This document shows, in pieces, positions 8,286 to 15,966 of a stretch of 64,000 bases of DNA. The translations under genes were made by a program, and so were the position numbers. Position 1 is the first letter of the stretch; every line of letters starts with the position of its first letter. Below the pieces are notes generated by a model. The model was not told the DNA's origin. It did not search any database and saw only the letters and a list, made by a program, of their open reading frames with translations. Origin of the DNA: Sphingobium psychrophilum (GTDB lineage: Bacteria; Pseudomonadota; Alphaproteobacteria; Sphingomonadales; Sphingomonadaceae); assembly GCF_012927105.1 (NCBI RefSeq), contig NZ_JABBFV010000018.1, positions 23,472 through 87,471 on the forward strand, read 5' to 3'.

Positions 8286-9101
8286 CTACCGGCTGAGGAA
8301 GGCGGTGATGGCCGATGCCTGATCGTCGGTATCGACGACGCGGGCATCCGCCATCATCGCTGCCAGTTCGGGCGCGGCCGCCGCGATATGGGGTGGCAGG
8401 CCGGGCAGGCGGAGGAACAGGGTCGGGGCCGTGACCCGCGCGATCCGGTCCGCCGTGGGATAGGCGAAGGCCGCGCGATAGGGCTTGTGATAGCAGGTCA
8501 GGTTTTTGAGCACGTCAAGCGCGGCGGCATGAAGCGCATCGGCGTCCGGCACCGCGCGGTTCATCAGGCGGTGTTCTGGATCGCGCAGGAAATAGGGCGC
8601 GTGGAGCGACTGGTCGCGCACGAAGTTGAACGCCCAGATGAAGTGGCGGCCATAATCGTCGGCCTCCATCGCAGGGGCATAGGCGTCCAGCCGTTTGGCG
8701 CGGGTGGCGGGATCGAAATCGCTGATCCCCTGGAAGATCAGCCGGCCGACCAGATCGGGACAGGTGGCCGCCAGTTCGCAGGCGATGCGCGCGCCGGTGT
8801 GCGCGCCGTACAGATCGACCTGCGCCAGGCCCATGGCCGCGACGATCCGCCGCACGGCATCGGCGAAATAGGCGATGTCCGGCACGTCGGGCACGGGCGG
8901 CGGGGAATCGCCATTGCCCAGCGTATCGATGGCGATGAGGTCGGCGTCACTGCCCGCCGCGCGCAACGCCTGCATCACTGGCACCATGCCGCGCGAGCTG
9001 TTGGGTGAAGGGTGGAGCAGCAACAGCGGACGACCCGGACCACGCAGGCGGCGCATATGCACCGGCCCTTCGGCAATGGTCACGAAGTCCCGGTCGATCA
9101 T
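8286..9101 (-). CDS. Alpha/beta-hydrolase-fold protein with G-A-H-T-G elbow, paralog 2
   Basis: A 271-residue alpha/beta-hydrolase-fold protein with oxyanion strand LLLLHPSPNSSRGM near residue 26, DTLGNGDSPPP near 59 and elbow DLYGAHTGARIA near 100. His again takes the nucleophile place. Unlike the paralog at 4662, no acid or terminal catalytic His can be placed with confidence: the acid strand reads TLFLRLPGLPPH and the usual His site falls in VVDTDDQAS. It may act through the elbow His or be non-catalytic. It overlaps the start of the isochorismatase-like gene's stop by ATGA and is the last gene of a four-gene run (deacetylase-like, lyase, amidase, this protein). Confidence 0.8.
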   Translation of the reverse strand: MIDRDFVTIAEGPVHMRRLRGPGRPLLLLHPSPNSSRGMVPVMQALRAAGSDADLIAIDTLGNGDSPPPVPDVPDIAYFADAVRRIVAAMGLAQVDLYGAHTGARIACELAATCPDLVGRLIFQGISDFDPATRAKRLDAYAPAMEADDYGRHFIWAFNFVRDQSLHAPYFLRDPEHRLMNRAVPDADALHAAALDVLKNLTCYHKPYRAAFAYPTADRIARVTAPTLFLRLPGLPPHIAAAAPELAAMMADARVVDTDDQASAITAFLSR

Positions 9102-9730
9102 ACCGGGCGATCGCCCATCAGGGCGATGGCTTCGGCCTCGCCCACCACCTCGGCCATCTTGGCGGCCATGTCGAAGAGATTCTGTTCTTGAGGGCGCGCG
9201 TCGCGATCGCCACAGGCTTCGCGCACGACGAAGGGGGCAAAGCCATGGCAGAGCGCATCGAGCGCCGACGCACGGACGCAGCCAGATGTCGAAAAGCCGG
9301 TGATGAGCAGCGTGTCGAACCTGGCGGCGTGAAGGGTGGAGGCCAGCGACGTGCCAAAGAAAGCCGAAGGATATTTTTTTGACACGACCAGTTCGCCCGG
9401 CAATGGCTGAAGTTCGGGCGGGAAGGTGCCGGCGGGCGATCCCTGTTCGAACGCCTTGAGCGCGGGCACCTTGCGGAAGAACATGCCGCCATCGATGCCG
9501 CCTGGTTCATAGCTGATATTGGTGAAGATCACCGGCACGCCGACCGCGCGCGCCGCCGCCGCCAACCGGACGTTGGACGCCAGCGCATCCTCCACCCCGG
9601 CATAAAGCGGCGAGGCGGGATCGAGATAGGCCATGACCACGTCGACGATCAGCAGCGCGGGACGTTGGCCAAAGGTCAGCTTGCCGCCGAAACCGGCGCT
9701 TGCATAATCGGCGTTCAGATCAACTGTCAT
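9098..9730 (-). CDS. Isochorismatase-fold cysteine hydrolase (amidase-like)
   Basis: A 210-residue protein of the isochorismatase/nicotinamidase/N-carbamoylsarcosine-amidase superfamily. The catalytic triad can be placed: Asp in ALLIVDVVMAY, Lys in VVSKKYPSAFFGT and nucleophile Cys in GFSTSGCVRAS. The Cys distinguishes amidases of the N-carbamoylsarcosine and maleamate type from true isochorismatases. ATG 9730 is chosen over 9748 because it shortens the overlap with the upstream lyase gene to 11 bases. Its neighbours suggest hydrolysis of an amide or ureide intermediate, but the exact substrate cannot be read from the sequence. Confidence 0.82.
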   Translation of the reverse strand: MTVDLNADYASAGFGGKLTFGQRPALLIVDVVMAYLDPASPLYAGVEDALASNVRLAAAARAVGVPVIFTNISYEPGGIDGGMFFRKVPALKAFEQGSPAGTFPPELQPLPGELVVSKKYPSAFFGTSLASTLHAARFDTLLITGFSTSGCVRASALDALCHGFAPFVVREACGDRDARPQEQNLFDMAAKMAEVVGEAEAIALMGDRPV

Positions 9731-10604
9731 AGCGTTTCCCAAGGGCAATGAGGTCCGGCGCGCCGAGCAGGGCGTTCATGTCGGAGAGTTGGACGATCTG
9801 GTCAGCGAGGCTGGTGGTGGTGCGTTCGCGCGCCAATGTTCCCAGCCAGTCGGGCGCCTGCGCGACCAGTCCGTGCATCATCAGCAGGGGATGGAGGGCA
9901 ATGGCGAAGCCGAGCGTTTCGAGCGTCGCGCCATCGGCGGTCGGGGTCACCCCGCCCTCGACCAGATTATGCACCAGCGGCACGCGCCCGGCGAAACGGG
10001 CGGCGATCCGCTCCAGTTCGTCCATCGTCCGTGGCCCTTCTATGAAGATCAGGTCCGCGCCCGCCGCCAGATAGGCCTCCGCCCGGTCGATGGCGGCGTC
10101 CAGCCCCTCGACCGCCAGCGCATCGGTGCGGGCGATGACCAGCATGTTCTGGCGCACGTCCAGCGCCGCCCTGATCCGCCCGACGGACTCCGCCAGCGGA
10201 ACCACCGTCTTGCCGGCCATATGGCCGCAGCGTTTGGGGAAGCCCTGATCCTCGATCTGCACCGCGCTGGCGCCCGCCCGCTCGAAAGAGCGCAGGGCGC
10301 GTTGCAGGGTGAGCGCATTGCCAAAGCCTGTGTCGGCATCGACGATCAGGGGAATGGCGATACGATCCCGGATCACCGCCACCGCTTCGGCCACTTCGCT
10401 GGCGGTGACCAGCCCCATGTCGGGACGGCCATAGCGGCCCATCGACAATGCGCCGCCCGACAGGAAGGCGATGGGGAAGCCCGCGCGCTCGATCAGCAGC
10501 GCGGTGAGGCCGTCCCAGCAGCCCGGCACGCTGTATAGCCGCCGCCCGTCCGGGCCTGCCGAAAGCAGGCCCTTCAGTGCGGCGACATGCGCCGGTTCGC
10601 TCAT
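9720..10604 (-). CDS. Isocitrate lyase/PEP mutase-superfamily lyase
   Basis: A 294-residue TIM-barrel protein. The family signatures are SVPGCWDGLTALLIERAG near residue 25, the Mg-binding DADTGFG near 88, QIEDQGFPKRCGH near 119 and the ARTDA strand near 158. The KRCGH loop with its Cys is typical of the lyase branch (2-methylisocitrate lyase, oxaloacetate decarboxylase, dimethylmalate lyase) rather than the phosphonomutase branch. It would cleave or decarboxylate a 2-hydroxy or 2-oxo di/tricarboxylate in the cytoplasm. It overlaps the preceding deacetylase-like gene by ATGA and the following amidase gene by 11 bases, so it belongs to one tight operon. It would suit the end of a pathway that yields a C4-C5 diacid. 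Confidence 0.85.
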   Translation of the reverse strand: MSEPAHVAALKGLLSAGPDGRRLYSVPGCWDGLTALLIERAGFPIAFLSGGALSMGRYGRPDMGLVTASEVAEAVAVIRDRIAIPLIVDADTGFGNALTLQRALRSFERAGASAVQIEDQGFPKRCGHMAGKTVVPLAESVGRIRAALDVRQNMLVIARTDALAVEGLDAAIDRAEAYLAAGADLIFIEGPRTMDELERIAARFAGRVPLVHNLVEGGVTPTADGATLETLGFAIALHPLLMMHGLVAQAPDWLGTLARERTTTSLADQIVQLSDMNALLGAPDLIALGKRYDS

Positions 10605-11515
10605 CCTAGCTGGCCGGGGATGTGGCTTTCATGGTTCTGGAGATACCATTGCGCAATCTCTTCCCGCGTCGCCCACCACACGCCCGGCAGCGACTTTGCA
10701 TGTTCGATGAATTCGCGCAGCGCCCGGATGCGGTGGGCGCGGCCCGACACATGGGGGTGGAGGCCCAAGTTCATGATCCGCCCGGTCTTGGCCCCTTCGG
10801 CATAGAGGACGTCCAGTTCCTCGATCAGCACGTCGCGATATTCGTCGGTCGTGTAATTTTTGCGGGTGATGAAGGTGAAATCGTTGATTTCGTTGGAATA
10901 GGGCACCGACACGATCGGCCCGTGCGGCGTGCGCAGCAGATAGGGCTGATCATCGTTCATGATGTCGCAGTAGAAGGTGCAGCCATATTCGGCGAGGATG
11001 TCCGCCGTCTGGAGCGTGCCGCGCAGCGAGGAGGAGAGCCATCCCTTCGACTTGCGCCCGGTGAATTTTTCGAACTGGTCGAGCGTGCGCAGCACGATCT
11101 CCCGCTCCTTGGCCGGATCGCCCGCGAAGTTGGTGAGCAGTTCGCCCTGTTCCCAATTATGGGTCAGCAATTCCCAGCCGCGTTCCAGCACCGCGTCGGT
11201 CATCGCCTTGCGGCGGTCGAACGTCACGGCATTGGTCGTACAGCTGGCCTTCACGCCCAATTCGTCGAACAGGTCGATGAGGCGCCACAGGCCGACCCGC
11301 TGACCATATTCGCGCCAGCTATAATTGGGAAAGTCGGGCGTGTTGCCGGGCAGGATGTCGGGCAGGATCGACGGGCCACCGGCATAATAGGGTTTGTCGG
11401 TGTCCTTGGTCAGATCCCAGGTTTCCAGGTTGAACGTCAGGATGAGGGCAACGCGCGCGCCATTGGGCCACACAAGCGGCTGGCGCTGAGGCAGCGGGAT
11501 ATAATCATAGTCCAT
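10601..11515 (-). CDS. Polysaccharide-deacetylase-fold protein, PuuE-like
   Basis: A 304-residue protein starting MDYDYIPLPQRQPLVWPNG. It has the NodB-like TIM-barrel signature of the PuuE (metal-independent allantoinase) branch: LTFNLETWDL near residue 28, SCTTNAVTF near 90, LLTHNWEQGEL near 116 in place of the usual H-x3-H metal motif, and HPHVSGRAHRI near 254. Members of this branch hydrolyse cyclic amides or ureides or are uncharacterised; a cell-wall role is unlikely as no signal peptide or membrane segment is present. First gene of the run 11515 to 8286. The adjacent amidase and racemase-fold genes support work on a nitrogen-containing ring or ureide, which is inference. Confidence 0.78.
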   Translation of the reverse strand: MDYDYIPLPQRQPLVWPNGARVALILTFNLETWDLTKDTDKPYYAGGPSILPDILPGNTPDFPNYSWREYGQRVGLWRLIDLFDELGVKASCTTNAVTFDRRKAMTDAVLERGWELLTHNWEQGELLTNFAGDPAKEREIVLRTLDQFEKFTGRKSKGWLSSSLRGTLQTADILAEYGCTFYCDIMNDDQPYLLRTPHGPIVSVPYSNEINDFTFITRKNYTTDEYRDVLIEELDVLYAEGAKTGRIMNLGLHPHVSGRAHRIRALREFIEHAKSLPGVWWATREEIAQWYLQNHESHIPGQLG

Positions 11516-11534
11516 GTGAGCGACCTTTCCTTTT

Positions 11535-11635
11535 AGAGTGGTTTGTAACCCGACTGCGTCGGATCACGAACCGCTCTAGTCTCTGTTTTAACGCGATTTC
11601 CGAGTCGTCAAACGTTCCGTTTGACTAGAAATCGC
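11535..11635. repeat. Pair of intergenic palindromes (REP-like element)
   Basis: Two stem-loops fill the space between the deacetylase-like and racemase-like genes. The first pairs AGAGTGGTT (11535-11543) with AACCGCTCT (11569-11577), one mismatch. The second pairs GCGATTTC (11593-11600) with GAAATCGC (11628-11635) and, inside it, GTCAAACG (11607-11614) with CGTTTGAC (11618-11625). The stop codon of the racemase-like gene begins two bases beyond. From memory such AGAGCGATTT/GTCAAACG elements recur in sphingomonad intergenic DNA; this is not checked. It may also act as a terminator for the gene at 11637. Confidence 0.6.
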
Positions 11636-11636
11636 T

Positions 11637-12395
11637 CTAAAAGCGGCTAAGCAGCGCGCCGAAACCGTCCATCTGATCGTTCAGTCCCATGCTGCGCAGG
11701 GCGTGCCAATAGGTTGCGGTATTGATCGCGATCACCGGTTTTTCCAGCCAGAATTCGGCCATGGCGGCGACTTCCGCAAAGGCCAGGTTAGTGCCGGCCT
11801 GGATGATGGCATCCACGCCTTCGCTCACGGCTATGGCAGTGCGCTTGAGCTTCTGCTTGTCCTCATGCGCGATCATCATGGGGGAAGGGGATTTGAGGCC
11901 CTCTATATGGACCACCTCATAGCCCTGATCCTCGAAGAATTTCTTGACGTTCGCGTCGCCGACGGGGGCGTATGGGGTGAGAATGCCGATCTTGCGGATG
12001 GGGCCGGTTTCGCTCTCATAGGCCTTGATCGCGGCGTCCACGGCGGTCGACCCCATGATGACGGGGACGCCGCCGGTCCGCTCCAGCATCTTTTTGTGCA
12101 GGCGATCCGCACCCTCCGCGCCGTCCCAGAAGGTTTCGGCGGACATGCCCATGATGACGCAGCCAGGGTCCATCGACATCGACACGTCGACCGCATCAAA
12201 GGTCGCGGCGCGGATATTTTCCAGCATCACCATGAAACTGTCGTCATCCGTCACCTTGGTATCGGGAATGGCGATGCGCGAGAAATGATTGGTGACGCCG
12301 CGCGGGCGCATGGCGGCATATTCCGGCTCCACGCTGGTGTTGGTCGACGGCGCGACGACCGCGAACTTCATGCGATAACCCAGGGAATCGACCAT
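11637..12395 (-). CDS. Asp/Glu-racemase-superfamily protein (maleate isomerase/arylmalonate decarboxylase-like)
   Basis: A 252-residue two-domain protein. The N-terminus FAVVAPSTNTSVEPEY and the later GILTPYAPVGDANVKKFFED are typical of the maleate cis-trans isomerase and arylmalonate decarboxylase branch. The first-half Cys is present in MSMDPGCVIMGMSAETFW near residue 75. The second-half Cys expected in two-Cys isomerases is missing: the equivalent strand reads AIIQAGTNLAFAE. A one-Cys enzyme such as a decarboxylase-type member is therefore more likely than a maleate isomerase. ATG 12395 has AAGGAC eleven bases upstream. It is followed by the palindromic element and transcribed divergently from the DUF1330 gene. 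Confidence 0.75.
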   Translation of the reverse strand: MVDSLGYRMKFAVVAPSTNTSVEPEYAAMRPRGVTNHFSRIAIPDTKVTDDDSFMVMLENIRAATFDAVDVSMSMDPGCVIMGMSAETFWDGAEGADRLHKKMLERTGGVPVIMGSTAVDAAIKAYESETGPIRKIGILTPYAPVGDANVKKFFEDQGYEVVHIEGLKSPSPMMIAHEDKQKLKRTAIAVSEGVDAIIQAGTNLAFAEVAAMAEFWLEKPVIAINTATYWHALRSMGLNDQMDGFGALLSRF

Positions 12396-12568
12396 CTTGT
12401 GTCCTTGCAAGGATGTTCTGGAACGTGGGCTTGCTTGTGCGGGCGGCAGCGCCCTGCCGTCATCCGCCAAAGCGGATTTTATCGACTGGCGAATAAAATG
12501 ATCAGACCCTGACGCCCGATCCGCCGGTTGGTGCCACTATGTCGGCAAGCGTTAACAGGGAGGCCGCG

Positions 12569-12862
12569 ATGGCAGCATATATAGTGGCGACGGTGACGAT
12601 CACCGACGCCGAGGCGTTCGCCGCCTATGGCAAGGGCATCGCCGGCCTGGCCGAACAATTTGGCGGGGAATCGGTGGTCAAGGGGCCGGTGGCAGAGATG
12701 CTGGAGGGGCAGGCGGTGCCCGGCGAGCGGATCGTCGTCAGCCGTTATCCGGATGCCGATGCGGCCCGCGCCTATATCGCGTCGCCGCAATATCAGGCGG
12801 CGCTCAAGCTGCGCGAAGGTGCGGCCACCGTCTCCATGCGGTTGCTGGTCGATCCGGCCTGA
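12569..12862 (+). CDS. DUF1330-family protein
   Basis: A 97-residue protein with the dimeric alpha/beta-barrel (ferredoxin-like) pattern of DUF1330: AAYIVATVTITDAEAFAAY at the start, GGESVVKGP in the middle, and ERIVVSRYPDADAARAY near residue 55. ATG 12569 follows GGGAGG and is preferred over an ATG at 12539 in the same frame. Members are small cytoplasmic proteins found in many catabolic clusters, and none has a firmly assigned reaction that fits here. The next gene, a flavin hydroxylase, begins 49 bases downstream on the same strand, so the two probably share a transcript starting in the 173-bp divergent gap before 12569. Confidence 0.85.
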   Translation: MAAYIVATVTITDAEAFAAYGKGIAGLAEQFGGESVVKGPVAEMLEGQAVPGERIVVSRYPDADAARAYIASPQYQAALKLREGAATVSMRLLVDPA

Positions 12863-12911
12863 AGCCCGGATCGCATATCTGCGCGCCTATCTGAATTGCA
12901 GGAACTGAAAT

Positions 12912-14114
12912 ATGACCGAAAGAACACGTGTCCTCGTCGCGGGGGCCGGGCCGGTTGGCGCGGTTATCGCCTATCGACTGGCGGAAATGGGCATCGATGT
13001 CGTACTGGTGGAACCGGCCACCCATTGCGCGGAGGATATGCGCGCATCCACCTTCCATCCGCCGACGCTGGCGATGATGGAGGAGCTGGGGGTGCTGGGC
13101 GAATTGCTGGCCGACGGGCTGAAGGCGCCGGTCTATCAATATCGCAACCGGCGCAGCGGCAATGTCATCAGCCTGGACATGGCCGACATTGCCGACATGA
13201 CGCCCCATCCCTACCGGTTGCAATGCGAGCAATATAAGCTGGCGCGGATGTTGACCGGACGGCTGGCCAATCATCCCCATGGCCAGGTGCTGTTTCAGCA
13301 TCAATTGCTGTCCTACGCGCAGGATGGCGATGGCGTGACCGTGCATGTCGAAGGGCCGCTGGCGATCAAAACCTATCGCTGCGACTATCTGGTCGGGGCG
13401 GACGGGGCGAGTTCGACCGTGCGCAAATGGATGGGCGTGGAGTTTGACGGTTTCACCTATCCCGAACGGTTCCTGACGCTGTCGACGGCCTATCCGGTCG
13501 AGCAGCATTATGACAATCTGGCCAATGTCAGCTATATGTCCGATGCCGCCGAATGGTGCGTGTTGCTGCGCGTGCCGACGCTGTGGCGCGTGCTGGTGCC
13601 ATCGCACGAGCAGGAAAGCGACGCGATGCTGCTGTCCGATGCCAAGAAGTCGGCGGTGTTCGCAGGGCTGGTCCCTGATGGCGAGGCGGTGCAGACCTAT
13701 CACCGCACCTTGTACCGGGTGCATCAGCGGGTGGCCCGCAATTTCCACCAGGGCCGTGTGGTGCTGGCCGGCGATGCCGCGCATCTCAATAATCCGCTGG
13801 GCGGCTTTGGCATGAATTCGGGCATTCACGATGCCTGGAACCTGACCGACAAGCTGCGCGACATCCTGCTGGATGGGGGACAGTCAGACGAACGCCTTGG
13901 CCTATATGATCGCCAGCGGCGCACGATCGCGTCGGAATTTGTGCAGGCGCAGACGATCAAGAACAAGAAGGCAATGGAAGCGTCCGATACAGACGGACCC
14001 AGCGCGCAAGAATTGTATATGGAAAAATTGGCCTGTGATCGCGAATTGCGCCGCGAATATATGATGAACCAGGCGATGATCCGATCACTGGAGCGCGAAC
14101 AGCATATTCAGTAA
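12912..14114 (+). CDS. FAD-dependent aromatic hydroxylase (class A flavoprotein monooxygenase)
   Basis: A 400-residue single-component monooxygenase of the PHBH/phenol hydroxylase family. Visible signatures are the dinucleotide-binding VLVAGAGPVGAVIAYRLAE near residue 6, the DG motif YLVGADGASSTVRK near 160, and the second FAD motif VVLAGDAAHLNNPLGGFGMN near 280. Such enzymes use NAD(P)H and O2 to hydroxylate a phenol or related ring. No membrane segment is present. It follows the DUF1330 gene and converges on the ThuA-like gene. The substrate is unknown; it is one of two oxygenases (with the partial one at the left edge) that could open the Region 1 pathway. Confidence 0.88.
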   Translation: MTERTRVLVAGAGPVGAVIAYRLAEMGIDVVLVEPATHCAEDMRASTFHPPTLAMMEELGVLGELLADGLKAPVYQYRNRRSGNVISLDMADIADMTPHPYRLQCEQYKLARMLTGRLANHPHGQVLFQHQLLSYAQDGDGVTVHVEGPLAIKTYRCDYLVGADGASSTVRKWMGVEFDGFTYPERFLTLSTAYPVEQHYDNLANVSYMSDAAEWCVLLRVPTLWRVLVPSHEQESDAMLLSDAKKSAVFAGLVPDGEAVQTYHRTLYRVHQRVARNFHQGRVVLAGDAAHLNNPLGGFGMNSGIHDAWNLTDKLRDILLDGGQSDERLGLYDRQRRTIASEFVQAQTIKNKKAMEASDTDGPSAQELYMEKLACDRELRREYMMNQAMIRSLEREQHIQ

Positions 14115-14135
14115 GATTTTACCTCTTCCCGAAAT

Positions 14136-14891
14136 CTAGGCGCGGCTTTCCTTCGCCCAGTCGATGCCGCGCCTGAGAAGATCGTAGAAGACCGGCAGAT
14201 CCCAGGCGCAGCGATCCACGGTCGGCCAGTAGTCGAGATGGGGTTGCATGTCATAATGGCCTTGGCAATGGCCCAGCGTGTTGTAGAGGACCGCGCCCTT
14301 ATTCTGCCGTTTGATGTAGAGGACCGGATGCTTGTCCAGCGCCCAATCGGCCTCGTCGAAGCCGGTCGCTTCGCCTGCAAATTCGGTTTCGAGCAGGACG
14401 TGCAGGTCGCCATGGCACTCCATCAGATAGAGTTCGTCGGTGGTTTCGAACGCCCCGATTCCGGGCGTGATCACATGGTCGGGATCGGCGATGGTCACGC
14501 TATAGGGCACGATGGGCGGGTGGGCGATGAACTGGCTGCCCAGCGTTTCCATGAACAGCGGTGCCCAGCGCGGGCTGCCGTAAAGCCCATTGTCGAACAG
14601 GCGCAGGACCGAATTGGTCCCATGCAGCGCATACCAGCGTCCGCCACCCTTCACCCAGTCGCGCAATGCCTCCTGCGCTTCGAGAGAAGGGATGACGTCG
14701 CAAGTGTAGGTGATGAGAAAGTCGGCCTGGACGATGGCGTCGATATTGTCGTAATTTTCGAACACGCGCGTTCGGATATGCTCGTCCTCGCCCAACAGCT
14801 TGAGCAGTTCCAGCCGGGCGAAGTCGATGTCGTGATAGAGGCCGCCCGCGATCGGGACGCAGTCGATCCATTTGGGATGGTCGTCGGTCAT
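14136..14891 (-). CDS. ThuA-like (class I glutamine amidotransferase-fold) protein
   Basis: A 251-residue protein. ATG 14891 is preferred over one at 14918 because the latter would overlap the end of the upstream SDR. The core DFLITYTCDVIPSLEAQ, the segment GGGRWYALHGTNSV, ATFETTDELYLMECHG-like strand (reads AFETTDELYLMECHGDLHV) and NTLGHCQGHYD match the ThuA fold (PF06283), in which a His or Glu cluster replaces the amidotransferase Cys triad. ThuA proteins are linked to sugar metabolism, and their reaction is unsettled. It lies 13 bases after the broken SDR and was probably its operon partner. Confidence 0.78.
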   Translation of the reverse strand: MTDDHPKWIDCVPIAGGLYHDIDFARLELLKLLGEDEHIRTRVFENYDNIDAIVQADFLITYTCDVIPSLEAQEALRDWVKGGGRWYALHGTNSVLRLFDNGLYGSPRWAPLFMETLGSQFIAHPPIVPYSVTIADPDHVITPGIGAFETTDELYLMECHGDLHVLLETEFAGEATGFDEADWALDKHPVLYIKRQNKGAVLYNTLGHCQGHYDMQPHLDYWPTVDRCAWDLPVFYDLLRRGIDWAKESRA

Positions 14892-14904
14892 GTCGGCTAT
14901 CCGC

Positions 14905-15664
14905 TCAATATTGGACACGCTTGGTAAAGCCGCCGTCGATCACCAGATTGGCACCGGTCAGATAACCGCAGACGGGGGAGGCGACGAAAGCGATCGCCTT
15001 GGCAATCTCTTCGCCATTGCCCATGCGGCCGAGCGGGATTTGCTTGAGCATTGCTCATAGAAATCGGGCATGCCCTGCTTGATCTGGTCCCAGGCGTGCC
15101 CCTCCATCTCAACCGGTCCCGGCGTGATGCAATTCACGCGGATGCCGTCCGGCGCGAATTTCTGGGCCAGCGCGGCGGTATAATTGATCGTCGCGGCCTT
15201 GAGCGCATTATACGCGCCCGGCCCCATAAATTCCTCCACTGCGGCAGTTCAAGAGATTGTGACGATGGAACCGCTGTCCGATTTTTGCAGGAAGGGCAGG
15301 GCGACCTGAACACCGCGCATCAACGGGAGCGTGTCGGCATCGAAGACGGCGCGCCACCCATCCTCGTCATCGACACCGCTATTGGCGGAGGTGAAGGGGA
15401 TGAAGATGTCGCAACCGCCCAGCTGATCGGCAGCCGACGCGATCCACGCGCTGTGCGCCTGCGCATCGGTCACATCGACCGCGCCACCCACCAATGCGAC
15501 GCCATGGGTGCCCAGCGCCGCCAGTGCAGCATCGACGCTACCCTGCGATCGGGAGCAAAGCGCGATGTCAACGCCCTCGGCCGCCAGCGCATGGGCGGTG
15601 GCGAGGCCAATGCCGTGGCTGGCCCGACCAATATGGCCTTCTTGCCCTTCAGACCCAGATCCAT
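14905..15664 (-). pseudogene. Short-chain dehydrogenase/reductase, decayed by two frameshifts and a stop
   Basis: Reading from ATG 15664 (MDLGLKGKKAILVG) to the stop at 14905, three frames must be joined to rebuild one SDR of about 253 residues. A base is missing near 15620 within the cofactor glycine motif (frame restored gives SHGIGLATAHALAAEGVDIA). A TGA at 15249-15251 interrupts IVTIS-TAAVEEFMG just before the active site GAYNALKAA (YxxxK). A second base is missing near 15048, where MLKQIPLGRMGNGEEIAKAI should follow, ending in GANLVIDGGFTKRVQY. Everything else is well preserved, so decay is recent, or the read is locally poor. Family certain; function lost if the bases are right. Confidence 0.85.
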
Positions 15665-15966
15665 TGCATCATTCCTTTCCATGCCGGCATGGCAGCTTGA
15701 AAATGGGCTTCATACTGTCGCCTTCGCTGTCCATCTTAGAGGCGTCGGCCGCTATCTGCACTGGTGTTTCCGACAGTGTAGATGCGTGGCGCGGACCCCA
15801 TGGAATTGACAGGGGCGGATGAGCAATCCCTGCCCTATAAATGGTGGCAGCCATCGTGACAACCATGATGGCTGGCCCTTTGTTCGAGCTGTTTTACGGT
15901 CGGCGCGCGCGGGCGCTTGGACGACTGGCTCCCCATAGTTAATCGGCACTCCCGCCATAATCCTTG
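15665..15966. other. Intergenic stretch, no gene seen
   Basis: These 302 bases separate the end of the GH27 gene from the start of the broken SDR. Short reading frames on both strands look like chance. AAAGGAA before 15664 is the SDR ribosome-binding site. No clear terminator for the glycosidase operon is seen. Confidence 0.6.

Noticed and set aside
9098..12395. Nicotinate lower pathway (NicDEF)
   Set aside because: The racemase-fold protein lacks the second catalytic Cys, the alpha/beta hydrolases lack Ser, and no 2,5-dihydroxypyridine dioxygenase is seen.
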